From Pirellulales bacterium (GTDB taxonomy: Bacteria > Planctomycetota > Planctomycetia > Pirellulales > Lacipirellulaceae): a stretch of DNA of 64,000 nucleotides. Numbering within the stretch: position 1 is the first letter of the stretch; each line of letters opens with the position of its first letter. A program made the position numbers and the translations under genes. The notes under the pieces are model-generated. The model did no database searches. It worked only from the letters and a program-made list of their open reading frames with translations, and was not told the origin of the DNA. This document shows positions 52,006-59,777 of the stretch, piece after piece. The stretch covers positions 868,001-932,000 of the forward strand of contig JALHQZ010000001.1 in assembly GCA_022841705.1 (NCBI GenBank), in the 5' to 3' direction.

Positions 52006-53442
52006 TTACGCCTTCCGCAGCACCTGCTCCACCCGTCTAATTGCATGTGCGAGTTGCCCGCTCGGCCCCGCGGCGATGAGTTCCTCGACGCGATGATGCG
52101 CCGCGATCACCGTGCTGTGACTCCGGCGGCCAAAGTGGGCGCCGATTTCGCTCCAGGCCGCGCGGGTGTGTTTGCGGGCCAACCACATCGCCAGCATCCG
52201 TGGTTCGGCCGCCGCCTTCTTGCGGGTGGTGCCTTTAAGTTCCGCCGCCGCCACGCCGTAAACTTCGCACACGGCTTGTTCGACGTCGGCCAGTTGCACA
52301 TTCGGCGCGCTGGTGCGATTGATTTCCTCCACCACCGCCAGCACCGCCATTTCATCGCACACGCCGCCGAGAAACTCCGCATGCGTTTGCAGGCGATTGA
52401 TTGCGCCTGTGATTTCCCGCGCTCCGCCAGTGATGGTTGAAGCGAGCGCGTCGCTCGCCGCTGCCGTGAGTTCCAGCCCGCGCTCCGCCGCAATCCGCAT
52501 GGTCAGAGCTCGCCGCAGTGCCCCTTCGGGCGCCGAGACTTCCACGGGCAGTCCCGCCCGTAGTCGGCTCAGCAGTTCATCGCCAAGTCCGGCAAGTTCC
52601 GCCAGCGGCCGATCACTCGTGCAAACGACCACCGCGCCCGCTTCGGTTAAGTGATCGAGCGTGTACTGAAACTCTTCCGCCGTTTTCTTCTTGCCGAGGA
52701 AGAACTGCAAATCATCGAGGAGCAGCAGTTCCACGCCGCGATGTTTTTGGCGGAAGCTGGGGAGTCCACGACCTTGGAGTGCTTCAACAAACCCGGTGGT
52801 GAATTGCTCGGCGTTGAGGGCCAAAACTCGCAGCCGCCGGTCGCGCTGCCGCGCCGCGGCGCGAATCGCTCGTAGCAAGTGCGACTTGCCAACGCCCGTT
52901 GGCCCCCAAAACACAATCGGCGAACCAATCGGCCGGCGCGAAATAATCTGCTCGGCCACCCGCACCGCCGCAAGGTTCGATGACCCGGTGAGAAAATCGC
53001 CGAGGCACTCGGCCGCCGCGGTTGCGCCGCGCGTGTCCCAATCAAGCCGCCGCTGATCAATCGGCGATTCACCGCGCACCGGCCGAGTTCGCATCGCAGC
53101 GCGAGTTCGCGTTGGCGGCTTCTTCGCCGGCGCTGCTTGTTCGTCACTCGCCCGAAAAACCACCCGGCCCGCATTGTGCGTCAAGCGGCGAAAGACCCCG
53201 GCCAAGTCGGCGCTAAACCGGTCGCGCAGAAAGTTGCGTTCCAGCAGGGTGGGCGTGCGTACTTCCAGAGTACAGTTTTCGCCCGCACTGAACTCCACCT
53301 CGGGCCCAAAAAACGTGTTGTAGCGCTCGGCGCCGATCACGTCGACCAGCGCCTGCCGCACTTCATCGGCGGCCACCGGCGCGCTCGAATTCGCTTGGCT
53401 TACCTCTGGCAAGCAAGCGGTGCAAAGGCCCAAATCGTCCAT
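52006..53442 (-). CDS. dnaA: Chromosomal replication initiator DnaA
   Basis: DnaA binds origin DNA in its ATP form, opens it and starts replication. The 478 residues have all four domains: domain I (about 27-80, VRQALVDVIGAERYNTFFGPEVEF), a basic linker, the AAA+ domain with Walker A GPTGVGKSH (180-188) and Walker B LLLLDDLQFF, sensor-1 VVVCTSDRP, sensor-2 arginine in GGAREITGAINRL, and domain IV with AMWLARKHTRAAWSEIGAHFGRRSHSTV. The usual GRDHTT signature is changed to RRSHSTV. AGGA stands eight bases before ATG 53442. No dnaN follows, and no typical 9-mer DnaA box was seen upstream. It could be a second paralogue; otherwise it marks the origin region. Confidence 0.9.
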   Translation of the reverse strand: MDDLGLCTACLPEVSQANSSAPVAADEVRQALVDVIGAERYNTFFGPEVEFSAGENCTLEVRTPTLLERNFLRDRFSADLAGVFRRLTHNAGRVVFRASDEQAAPAKKPPTRTRAAMRTRPVRGESPIDQRRLDWDTRGATAAAECLGDFLTGSSNLAAVRVAEQIISRRPIGSPIVFWGPTGVGKSHLLRAIRAAARQRDRRLRVLALNAEQFTTGFVEALQGRGLPSFRQKHRGVELLLLDDLQFFLGKKKTAEEFQYTLDHLTEAGAVVVCTSDRPLAELAGLGDELLSRLRAGLPVEVSAPEGALRRALTMRIAAERGLELTAAASDALASTITGGAREITGAINRLQTHAEFLGGVCDEMAVLAVVEEINRTSAPNVQLADVEQAVCEVYGVAAAELKGTTRKKAAAEPRMLAMWLARKHTRAAWSEIGAHFGRRSHSTVIAAHHRVEELIAAGPSGQLAHAIRRVEQVLRKA

Positions 53443-53908
53443 GACCACATCCTGTGTCGTCTTCCAGCGCACACCGCTAGCGCTGCGGCGCGACCGTCGT
53501 AGCGCGCCGTGGGGTTTAAGGCCACCTGCACAAGCGGGAAGAGTACGCGTTAGTTTGAAGCTCTGTGAGCCGTCGCGGGCCGAGTTGCACGGCGCCGATT
53601 TTTTGGCTCACAGAGAAGTCATCGTTGTCACCCGAGGAGCCGATTCTACGACTGCTAGCAGCGATGTCAAACCACTTTTTCGCTCTCTATAGCCTGATTT
53701 TCACGAAGCCCGAGTTTCTTCGTGAATTCTTAACGAACGCCCGACTCGCGCCGGCGACGACAGCGCGCAGGCGTTCAGTAAAACCGGCGTGGAAAACGTG
53801 TCGCCGGGTGGTTGTCCCGTGTCCGACGGGCTTCTCGGCCCGTCGTGCAGCGGCCCGGCCCCTTGTAGAGCGGCACTTCCCGGCGGCCTGAAAGCTCATC
53901 GTACAAAG
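53443..53908. other. 466-base gap upstream of dnaA, control region and palindromes
   Basis: No credible gene lies here. It holds an inverted repeat (CTCTGTGAGCC at 53561-53571, GGCTCACAGAG at 53605-53615) about 120 bases upstream of dnaA, which could be an operator, and a CGACGGGC palindrome at 53824-53845. No TTATCCACA-type DnaA boxes were seen by eye. Confidence 0.6.
53824..53845. repeat. Family CGACGGGCT palindrome
   Basis: CGACGGGC and GCCCGTCG form a perfect eight-base stem with a TTCTCG loop. It is 69 bases downstream of the copy at 53913, in the noncoding region, and is the same family as 42843. Confidence 0.7.
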
Positions 53909-54847
53909 TCACGTATCGACGGGCTGAGTAGCCCGTCGTACATGGGGGCGGATGTACGCCACCCTTCGCGCCCAGTCGGCGAAGCCGGCCGCTTCGTACT
54001 GTCGCCGGGCCGGCAGATTCGCGACATCCACCGCCAGCACTACGTCGTCCACGCCGCGCTGGTGGGCGAAGTCCTGGACGTACCGCACAGCGCTTGCACC
54101 CAACCGGCGGCCGCGGAACTCGGGGGTGATGCCCAGATAGACGAGTTCCAGTTGGTTCGATTCGTGGTACTCGGCCAGCAGCAGCACCCCGGCGTCGGCG
54201 CCATCGTGGCGGAGGATCGACCACAGCTCGGCACCCGAATCCCCCACTTCACGGTAGCCGGCCAGAATTTCGCGGATGCTGCGGAGCCCATCCACGGCGG
54301 GGCAATCTTGGGAACCTTCGTAGGTGGCGAGGACCAGCCGTTCGAGCCGCGCTTGGTCCCGCGGTTCAAACGGTGAGAGTTCGATTTCCGGCAAGTCAGC
54401 GGCGGGTGGAAGTTCCACGACCCGCCACCGCTGGTAGGCAAGTTCGGCGAGCCGCTGGAAACCAACCGCGGAGAGCAGCTTGTTCGGTGGTTCGCCCGCA
54501 TCCAGCAGCACTTGCGTGAGCACCACGCCGGCGGCATCGGCAGCTCTAAGGGCAGTCTGGGCAAGTTCTTCCGCGCTCTGAGGCGAGTTCTTCGTTTGAG
54601 TCGGCAACCAGAATGCGCCGGCGTTTCCCGCTTGAGGCTGCACCCAACAGGCGCCGCCCAGCACTGGCTTACCATGCTTGTCGCCATCGCGCGCGACGGC
54701 GAGCGCTCCGAATGGCGCCAGTCCACCGCCGACAAAGCGGTGCAGTGAGTTAACGATATCCGCCTGCGCGCTCGCCGGCAGCTCACGCAGAAGCAGTTCA
54801 AGCGCCGGCCGCACAAGTTCCGGCGGGCATAACGAAACTTGCGTCAT
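53909..54847 (-). CDS. GNAT family acetyltransferase
   Basis: A 312-residue protein whose C-terminal half has the GNAT acetyl-CoA site: YLGITPEFRGRRLGASAVRYVQDFA (the RxxGxG/A turn) followed by DVANLPARRQYEAAGF, where the NxxARRxYExxGF segment is typical. The N-terminal 150 residues resemble a second, degenerate GNAT fold, so it may be a tandem GNAT. The ATG 54847 is preferred over an upstream frame to 54892. The last eight residues, RATQPVDT, are encoded by the palindrome at 53913-53941. Substrate unknown. Confidence 0.83.
   Translation of the reverse strand: MTQVSLCPPELVRPALELLLRELPASAQADIVNSLHRFVGGGLAPFGALAVARDGDKHGKPVLGGACWVQPQAGNAGAFWLPTQTKNSPQSAEELAQTALRAADAAGVVLTQVLLDAGEPPNKLLSAVGFQRLAELAYQRWRVVELPPAADLPEIELSPFEPRDQARLERLVLATYEGSQDCPAVDGLRSIREILAGYREVGDSGAELWSILRHDGADAGVLLLAEYHESNQLELVYLGITPEFRGRRLGASAVRYVQDFAHQRGVDDVVLAVDVANLPARRQYEAAGFADWARRVAYIRPHVRRATQPVDT
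53913..53941. repeat. Family CGACGGGCT palindrome encoding a protein C-terminus
   Basis: CGACGGGCT and AGCCCGTCG form a nine-base stem around GAGT, extended by GTA/TAC. It lies in the 3' end of the GNAT gene and encodes its last residues; the stop codon is at 53909-53911 just beyond it. Confidence 0.75.
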
Positions 54848-54888
54848 GCGTGCAGCATAAACCCGATGCAGTGGAGTCGCAACGCGGC

Positions 54889-55806
54889 TCACTCAGGCCA
54901 GCGGAACCAATCGCGCTGGCCGCTTTTGACTGTCGCGCCGGCGGGTTTCGCGGGGACAGTGGTTGGGGGAGCTGGAGCACTAGTGGTGGCGGCGGGCGCT
55001 GCCGCCGTCTGAGTTCCCGCGTCGGCGATCACAGAGCGGCTCGGTAAAATCGGTTGCGGCGGTTGCGGTTGGGGGGGTGGCACATCGGCCAGCGGGACCT
55101 TGAAAACGGGCGGTTGCACATAACGCCCGCCGCCGGGGCGGTTCGCTTCAAAATCGACGACAAAACTGTCGTGCGGCGAAGTGCTCCACAACACCGCTTC
55201 GGGACGCGTACGCAGTTCGCTGAGAACTTTGTCTCCTTCTTTCGCCTGCAGCAGTTGCTCACCGGAGACGAGGCCTTGTTGCCATGTCATGCCGAAATAC
55301 TGTTGGGCGATCGCCACGATGCGGCTGGTGTCCGCCGTTCGGCCGTGGAAGCGAATTCGCTGCGCGGCGCCGGCGTTATCGAAATAATAACTGAGCGAAC
55401 CAGCGAGGTCCGGCATCGAAGTGCCGGTGACCAGCGGCACGCGAACGCCGAACAAATCGGCATCGGCCAGGCCCGTCGTCTTGCGGGCCCAGTGCTGGTA
55501 GACCCATTCCTTGGTCACATCGAACCGCAGCACTTGGCCCAAGTCGTATTGGGGAATCCCTTCGAGCGGGGCCAGACTGCGGTACAAATGCGAGCCCGGG
55601 CCTTGGGGCGAATCAGCGCTCGGCGGAACAAGTTTCGCCACCGGCCCGCCTTGCTGCCGAGCGGGTTCGACACTCGCCGAGGCTGCCGGCGGAGCGTTGA
55701 GTTGGGCAATGATGCCCTTAATCCCCTCCGGCGGGTTGTGAACGAAATACGGCCCCGCGGCTGCCGCCCCGAGCGCGCCGGCCATGACCATCGTTCGGGA
55801 AGCCAT
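54889..55806 (-). CDS. Unknown membrane-anchored protein
   Basis: A 305-residue protein with an N-terminal hydrophobic stretch (MASRTMVMAGALGAAAAGPYF) that should anchor or export it. The mature domain (about 80-250) contains LYRSLAPLEGIPQYDLGQVLRFDVTKEWVYQHWARK and LAGSLSYYFDNAGAAQRIRFHG, a mixed alpha/beta pattern, then a long Pro/Ala/Gln-rich tail. It seems to be a planctomycete-specific family of unknown function. Its start is divergent from the methyltransferase gene. The + strand ORF covering it has no supporting features. Confidence 0.62.
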   Translation of the reverse strand: MASRTMVMAGALGAAAAGPYFVHNPPEGIKGIIAQLNAPPAASASVEPARQQGGPVAKLVPPSADSPQGPGSHLYRSLAPLEGIPQYDLGQVLRFDVTKEWVYQHWARKTTGLADADLFGVRVPLVTGTSMPDLAGSLSYYFDNAGAAQRIRFHGRTADTSRIVAIAQQYFGMTWQQGLVSGEQLLQAKEGDKVLSELRTRPEAVLWSTSPHDSFVVDFEANRPGGGRYVQPPVFKVPLADVPPPQPQPPQPILPSRSVIADAGTQTAAAPAATTSAPAPPTTVPAKPAGATVKSGQRDWFRWPE

Positions 55807-55917
55807 GTTGCGTGGAAGGACAGAGGACAACTGACGGGTTACAATACGGTTTCGTCTTTCAACAGCATCGTCGCTTTGCCGGCGCCGCTTGCATTCCCCC
55901 CGCTGCGAATTGCGATT

Positions 55918-57135
55918 GTGACGGCCACCGACGCCATCGACCTTGCCGATTATGAGTGGCTCACCGGTCGCGAAGCGGCTGCGGTCCTGTCGGACTTGGC
56001 CGACGACGTTCGTCCGCTCCCCCAACAAACGGCGCGGCTGCGAAAATCATTGTCGGCGCCACGAACGTCGCTGGTGCTGGAACAGGTGGACCTGCGCCGC
56101 CGGGCCCGCCAGAAGTTCTCCCATGCCGAGCGAATGTTCTTCACCCGCACTGCGCTAGAACAGTCGACCGACGAATGGATCGCCGCGTACAAAGCACAGC
56201 GCTTCGGCTCCGGTGAAGTGTGGGACCTCTGCTGCGGCATCGGCGGCGATTTGCTGGCCCTGGCCGCCCGCGGCCCCGCCACCGGCATCGAACGCGACCC
56301 CATCACCTGCCACTTCGCATCCGCCAACCTCATCGCTTGCGACTTAGCGCTCCCCCTCCAAAAAGGGCGTGTCCAGTGTGAGCCGGTCACCCTGACCTGC
56401 CTCCCCACCGGCGCACTTTGGCACATTGATCCCGACCGCCGCGCCACCGGTCAGCGCACTACGCATCTCGACTTCGCATCCCCCCCGCGCGAAGTCCTTG
56501 ACGAATTACTGACCCGCGCGCCGAACGCAGCGATGAAACTCGCTCCTGGCACTACGCTTCCCGCCGAATGGGCCGACCGCGCCGAAGCCGAATGGATCAG
56601 CCGCGGCGGCGAGTGCAAACAACTGGTGGCGTGGTTCGGCCCCTTGGCATCTCAAGTGGGAATTCACCGCTCAACAAAAGTTGCCGTGAGTCCCGACGGT
56701 GAAGTTTCTTTCCACAGCTTCACCGGCTCCGCCGACATCGCGCTCGACATCGCCTCCACAATCGGCCGATTCATCTTCGAACCCGACGCTGCCGTCCTCG
56801 CCGCCCACTTAACCGGCGCTCTCGCAACGCAGCACCAACTTCGCGGCCTGCACCGCGGGATCGCGTATCTCACTGCCGACGAACCCGTCTCCGACCCGCT
56901 GCTCGCTGGCTTCACCGTGCGCGACGTGCTGCCGTTCGACAAGAAGAAAGTTATCGCCTACCTTCGCGAGAATCGCCTCGCTGCACTAGAAATCAAAGTC
57001 CGCGGCGTGGAGGTCGCCCCTGAACACTTGCGAAAGGAACTTCCGCGCGACGGCGATCCAGTGACACTTATCATCACGCCGCACGCCGACCGCGTGGTAG
57101 CGGTCGTGGCCGATCGCACAACAGCCAATAGCTAA
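55918..57135 (+). CDS. SAM-dependent methyltransferase with THUMP-like domain
   Basis: A class I methyltransferase of about 405 residues. The cofactor loop is VWDLCCGIGGDLLALAARGP, and the motif IV-like segment is WHIDPDRR, as in RNA or nucleotide methyltransferases of the THUMP-like group. The C-terminal quarter (from LRGLHRGIAYLTADEP, ending VVAVVADR) matches the THUMP-like domain. The start is uncertain: GTG 55918 is used, but TTG 55876 would add 14 residues. The protein ends TTANS, encoded by a copy of the CAGCCAATAGC repeat. It shares a promoter region with the divergent 54889 gene. The substrate is unknown. Confidence 0.75.
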   Translation: MTATDAIDLADYEWLTGREAAAVLSDLADDVRPLPQQTARLRKSLSAPRTSLVLEQVDLRRRARQKFSHAERMFFTRTALEQSTDEWIAAYKAQRFGSGEVWDLCCGIGGDLLALAARGPATGIERDPITCHFASANLIACDLALPLQKGRVQCEPVTLTCLPTGALWHIDPDRRATGQRTTHLDFASPPREVLDELLTRAPNAAMKLAPGTTLPAEWADRAEAEWISRGGECKQLVAWFGPLASQVGIHRSTKVAVSPDGEVSFHSFTGSADIALDIASTIGRFIFEPDAAVLAAHLTGALATQHQLRGLHRGIAYLTADEPVSDPLLAGFTVRDVLPFDKKKVIAYLRENRLAALEIKVRGVEVAPEHLRKELPRDGDPVTLIITPHADRVVAVVADRTTANS

Positions 57136-57154
57136 CAGCTCACAGCCAATAGCC
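57118..57154. repeat. CAGCCAATAGC direct repeats at a gene end
   Basis: Two copies of CAGCCAATAGC flank a TAACAGCTCA variant. The first encodes the last residues and stop of the methyltransferase. A related stretch is at 61971-62097. It fills the 24-base gap before the Ebo-like cluster. Confidence 0.6.
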
Positions 57155-57159
57155 CATTC

Positions 57160-57996
57160 ATGAACCTCGCCTTCAGCAGCAACGCCTACCTCCGCCACAG
57201 CGTGGTCGACACCATCCGCCGGATCGCGGCCATCGGCTATACAGGGATCGAACTCTTGGCCGATGTGCCGCACGCGTGGCCGGCGGGATTGCTCGAAGAA
57301 CAGAAAGAGCAAATTCGCCGCGCGCTGGCGGATCACAAGCTCACCATCTCGAACATCAACGCCTTTATGATGAACGCCGTGGCGGACCCGCGGCAGCCCT
57401 ACTGGCATCCGAGTTGGACCGATCCCGACCCGCACTACCGGGCAATTCGCCGCGAGCACACCAAGCGCTCGCTGCGATTAGCATACGACCTCGGGGCGCC
57501 CCACATTACTACCGAACCGGGCGGGCCGGAGTTCGCCGGCCAATCGCGGGCCGAGGCGCTCTGCATTTTTCGGGAAGAATTGCTGCCGTGCATCGAGATA
57601 GCCGAATCGCTCGGCGTCGGGCTCCTTATCGAGCCCGAGCCGGACCTCTTGATCGAACGTTTTGACCAGTATCTGGAATTCGTGGAGACGCTCGATTCGC
57701 CGCGTGTCGGCCTCAACTTCGACATCGGCCATGCGTACTGCGTGGGCGAAGACCCGCAGGATTGGGTCGAGCAGATGGCGCCGCACACCGTCCACTACCA
57801 TTTGGAAGACATCGCCGCCACGCGCGTTCACAAGCACTTGGTGCCCGGGACCGGCGCGATCGACTTCGCCGCCACCCTCGCCGCAATCAAGCGCACCAGT
57901 TACACCGGTTGGCTGACGGTTGAGCTGTACCCCTTCGCCGAAGACCCCGATACCGCCGCCCGCGCTGCCTTCGATTTTTTAGCCGATGCCCAGTAA
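57160..57996 (+). CDS. TIM-barrel sugar-phosphate isomerase-like protein 1 (EboE-like)
   Basis: A 278-residue xylose-isomerase-like TIM barrel. The metal residues fit the family: Glu in IEPEPDLL, Asp and His in NFDIGHAYC, His in VHYHLEDIA and Glu in TVELYPF. The first barrel strand is NLAFSSNAYL. Such proteins occur as EboE in the ebo cluster, which in Nostoc is tied to export of scytonemin monomer to the periplasm. The UbiA gene overlaps its stop by 11 bases. A second barrel (58938) is the closest relative in the window, so it may be an enzyme pair from duplication. Substrate unknown. Confidence 0.8.
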   Translation: MNLAFSSNAYLRHSVVDTIRRIAAIGYTGIELLADVPHAWPAGLLEEQKEQIRRALADHKLTISNINAFMMNAVADPRQPYWHPSWTDPDPHYRAIRREHTKRSLRLAYDLGAPHITTEPGGPEFAGQSRAEALCIFREELLPCIEIAESLGVGLLIEPEPDLLIERFDQYLEFVETLDSPRVGLNFDIGHAYCVGEDPQDWVEQMAPHTVHYHLEDIAATRVHKHLVPGTGAIDFAATLAAIKRTSYTGWLTVELYPFAEDPDTAARAAFDFLADAQ

Positions 57997-58894
57997 ACTC
58001 TTGAGCTACGCGCAACTCGGCCGCATCTCGAACGCGCCGACAGCGCTTGCGGATGTGTGGATGGGCGTCGCGGTGGCCACGGGCGGGTTCAAGCCGACCA
58101 GCGTGTGGCTGTGGCTTTCGGCCGCCACGCTCTGCCTGTACACCGCGGGGATGGTGCTGAACGATGCCTTCGACGCGCAACTTGATGCAACCGAACGACC
58201 TGAGCGGCCGATTCCAAGCGGGCGCGTTTCGCTCACAGCCGCGTTGGGTCTTGGCTGGGGCTTGCTGCTGGCCGGCGCCGGTTGTGCGGTGATTGCCGGG
58301 CAGTTGCTCGGCGATTTCGCGCCAGCAGTGGTTGGCGTCATGCTGGCCGGGCTCATCGTGCTGTACAACGCGGGGCTGAAGTTAACCCCGATCGGTTTTG
58401 TCGCGATGGGGGCCTGCCGTGGTGCGAACGCGGCGCTGGGGCTCAGCATCGTCGGAGCGGCGGCGATTACTTCGCTGCCGGGTTGGCTGATCATCGCAGG
58501 GCTGACGGTTTACGTCGCTGGCCTGACGCTGTTCGCCCGCAGCGAAGCGACTCAAAGCAACCGCGTTCAGCTCACAGCGGGGTGGTTGATCGCGATTGCG
58601 GGTATTGGACTCTTGGCGGCCCTGCCACTTTTCTACGCGTTCATTCGAGTGAACATCACAGGCTGGTACCTGTTGTGGGCGGTCTTGGCGGCGATCGTCT
58701 CGCGGCGGATGGTGGCGGCCATCATCACGCCGCAGCCAAAGCACGTACAGGCGGCGGTAGGGCAGGGGATTGTCGCGCTGGTGTATCTCAATTCATCGCT
58801 GGCATTAGGTCTGGTTGGGCCGATGCACGGCCTAGCGATCTTGGCGCTGGCGCCGATTGCGGTCATCTTGCAAGGGTGGGTGCGCCCGACCTAG
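57986..58894 (+). CDS. eboC: UbiA-family prenyltransferase, EboC-like
   Basis: A 302-residue membrane protein with about eight helices. The first Asp-rich motif is NDAFDAQLDATERPERP (variant NDxxDxxxD) near residue 52. The second motif common in UbiA enzymes (DxxxD) is not seen; the YNAGLKLTPIGFVAMGACRGAN segment occupies that place, as in EboC-like proteins. This argues for a variant UbiA rather than MenA or UbiA proper. It overlaps the preceding barrel by 11 bases and precedes the second one by 43 bases. It would act in the membrane on an unknown prenyl-type substrate. Confidence 0.8.
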   Translation: MPSKLLSYAQLGRISNAPTALADVWMGVAVATGGFKPTSVWLWLSAATLCLYTAGMVLNDAFDAQLDATERPERPIPSGRVSLTAALGLGWGLLLAGAGCAVIAGQLLGDFAPAVVGVMLAGLIVLYNAGLKLTPIGFVAMGACRGANAALGLSIVGAAAITSLPGWLIIAGLTVYVAGLTLFARSEATQSNRVQLTAGWLIAIAGIGLLAALPLFYAFIRVNITGWYLLWAVLAAIVSRRMVAAIITPQPKHVQAAVGQGIVALVYLNSSLALGLVGPMHGLAILALAPIAVILQGWVRPT

Positions 58895-58937
58895 TTGCGG
58901 GAGCGCTAAGTAGCGAAGCGTAGGGCGGAGTTGAACG

Positions 58938-59777
58938 ATGATTTTGGGATACAACACCAATGGACTGGCCCATCATTCTGCGCACGATGCGCTGCGCGTT
59001 GTGGCGGGCATCGGCTACCGCGCGGTCGGCGTGACGCTCGACCACGGCGTGCTCAACCCGCTGGAAGATGCGCTCGATGAGCGCTGCGAAGCGTACCGCG
59101 ATTGGCTCGCCGAACTGAACCTCACGCCGGTGGTTGAAACCGGCGCCCGGTATCTCCTCGACTTCAAACGGAAGCATGAACCGACGCTCATCTCGCCGCA
59201 TGGCGTGGAGCGGCGGTTGGCGTTTTATCGTGGCGCGGTCGACGTCGCCACCAAGATTGGCGCCAAGGTGGTTTCATTATGGTCGGGTGTGCGGCATGAT
59301 GATGCGCCGGACGATGAGGTGTGGGCTCGGCTTGTTGCCGGCGTGACGGAAGTCCTCGCCCACGCTTCCGCGCGCGGCGTGACCATCGCCTTTGAACCCG
59401 AACCCGGCATGTTCATCGATACGCTCGCCAAATACGACGAACTCCGCAGCCGCTTGCGCATTGTCGACGCCGACCGCTTGAAGCTCACGATCGACATCGG
59501 CCACCTGCACGTCACCGGTGAAACCCCCATCGCCGACCGCATCCGCCGGTACGCCGACGCGCTGGTGAACGTGCATCTCGAAGACATGCGCGCCGACCGG
59601 CACGAACACTTAATGTTCGGCGAAGGCGAACTTGACTTCCCGCCGATCATCGCGGCCTTGAAGGAAATCCATTACACTGGGCCGGCGTGCGTAGAATTGA
59701 GCCGGCATAGTCACGAAGGGCCGGAAGCGGCGCAGCGGGCGTTTGAGTTTCTTTCACCACTGATTGGCGATGTCTGA
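58938..59777 (+). CDS. TIM-barrel sugar-phosphate isomerase-like protein 2 (EboE-like)
   Basis: A 279-residue barrel of the same family as the 57160 gene. Its metal site is IAFEPEPGMF, LTIDIGHLHV, VNVHLEDMRA and CVELSRHSHE. LGYNTNGLAHHS starts the first strand. The two proteins share the layout but are clearly different in sequence, so they are diverged paralogues. The phosphodiesterase gene begins inside its last 8 bases, giving tight coupling. It is likely to act in the same pathway as EboC and the phosphodiesterase. Confidence 0.8.
   Translation: MILGYNTNGLAHHSAHDALRVVAGIGYRAVGVTLDHGVLNPLEDALDERCEAYRDWLAELNLTPVVETGARYLLDFKRKHEPTLISPHGVERRLAFYRGAVDVATKIGAKVVSLWSGVRHDDAPDDEVWARLVAGVTEVLAHASARGVTIAFEPEPGMFIDTLAKYDELRSRLRIVDADRLKLTIDIGHLHVTGETPIADRIRRYADALVNVHLEDMRADRHEHLMFGEGELDFPPIIAALKEIHYTGPACVELSRHSHEGPEAAQRAFEFLSPLIGDV

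Noticed and set aside
55054..55917. 5' extension of the methyltransferase frame across the 54889 gene
   Set aside because: It would be antisense to a gene with a better start and anchor, and its composition is not protein-like; the methyltransferase domain begins after it.
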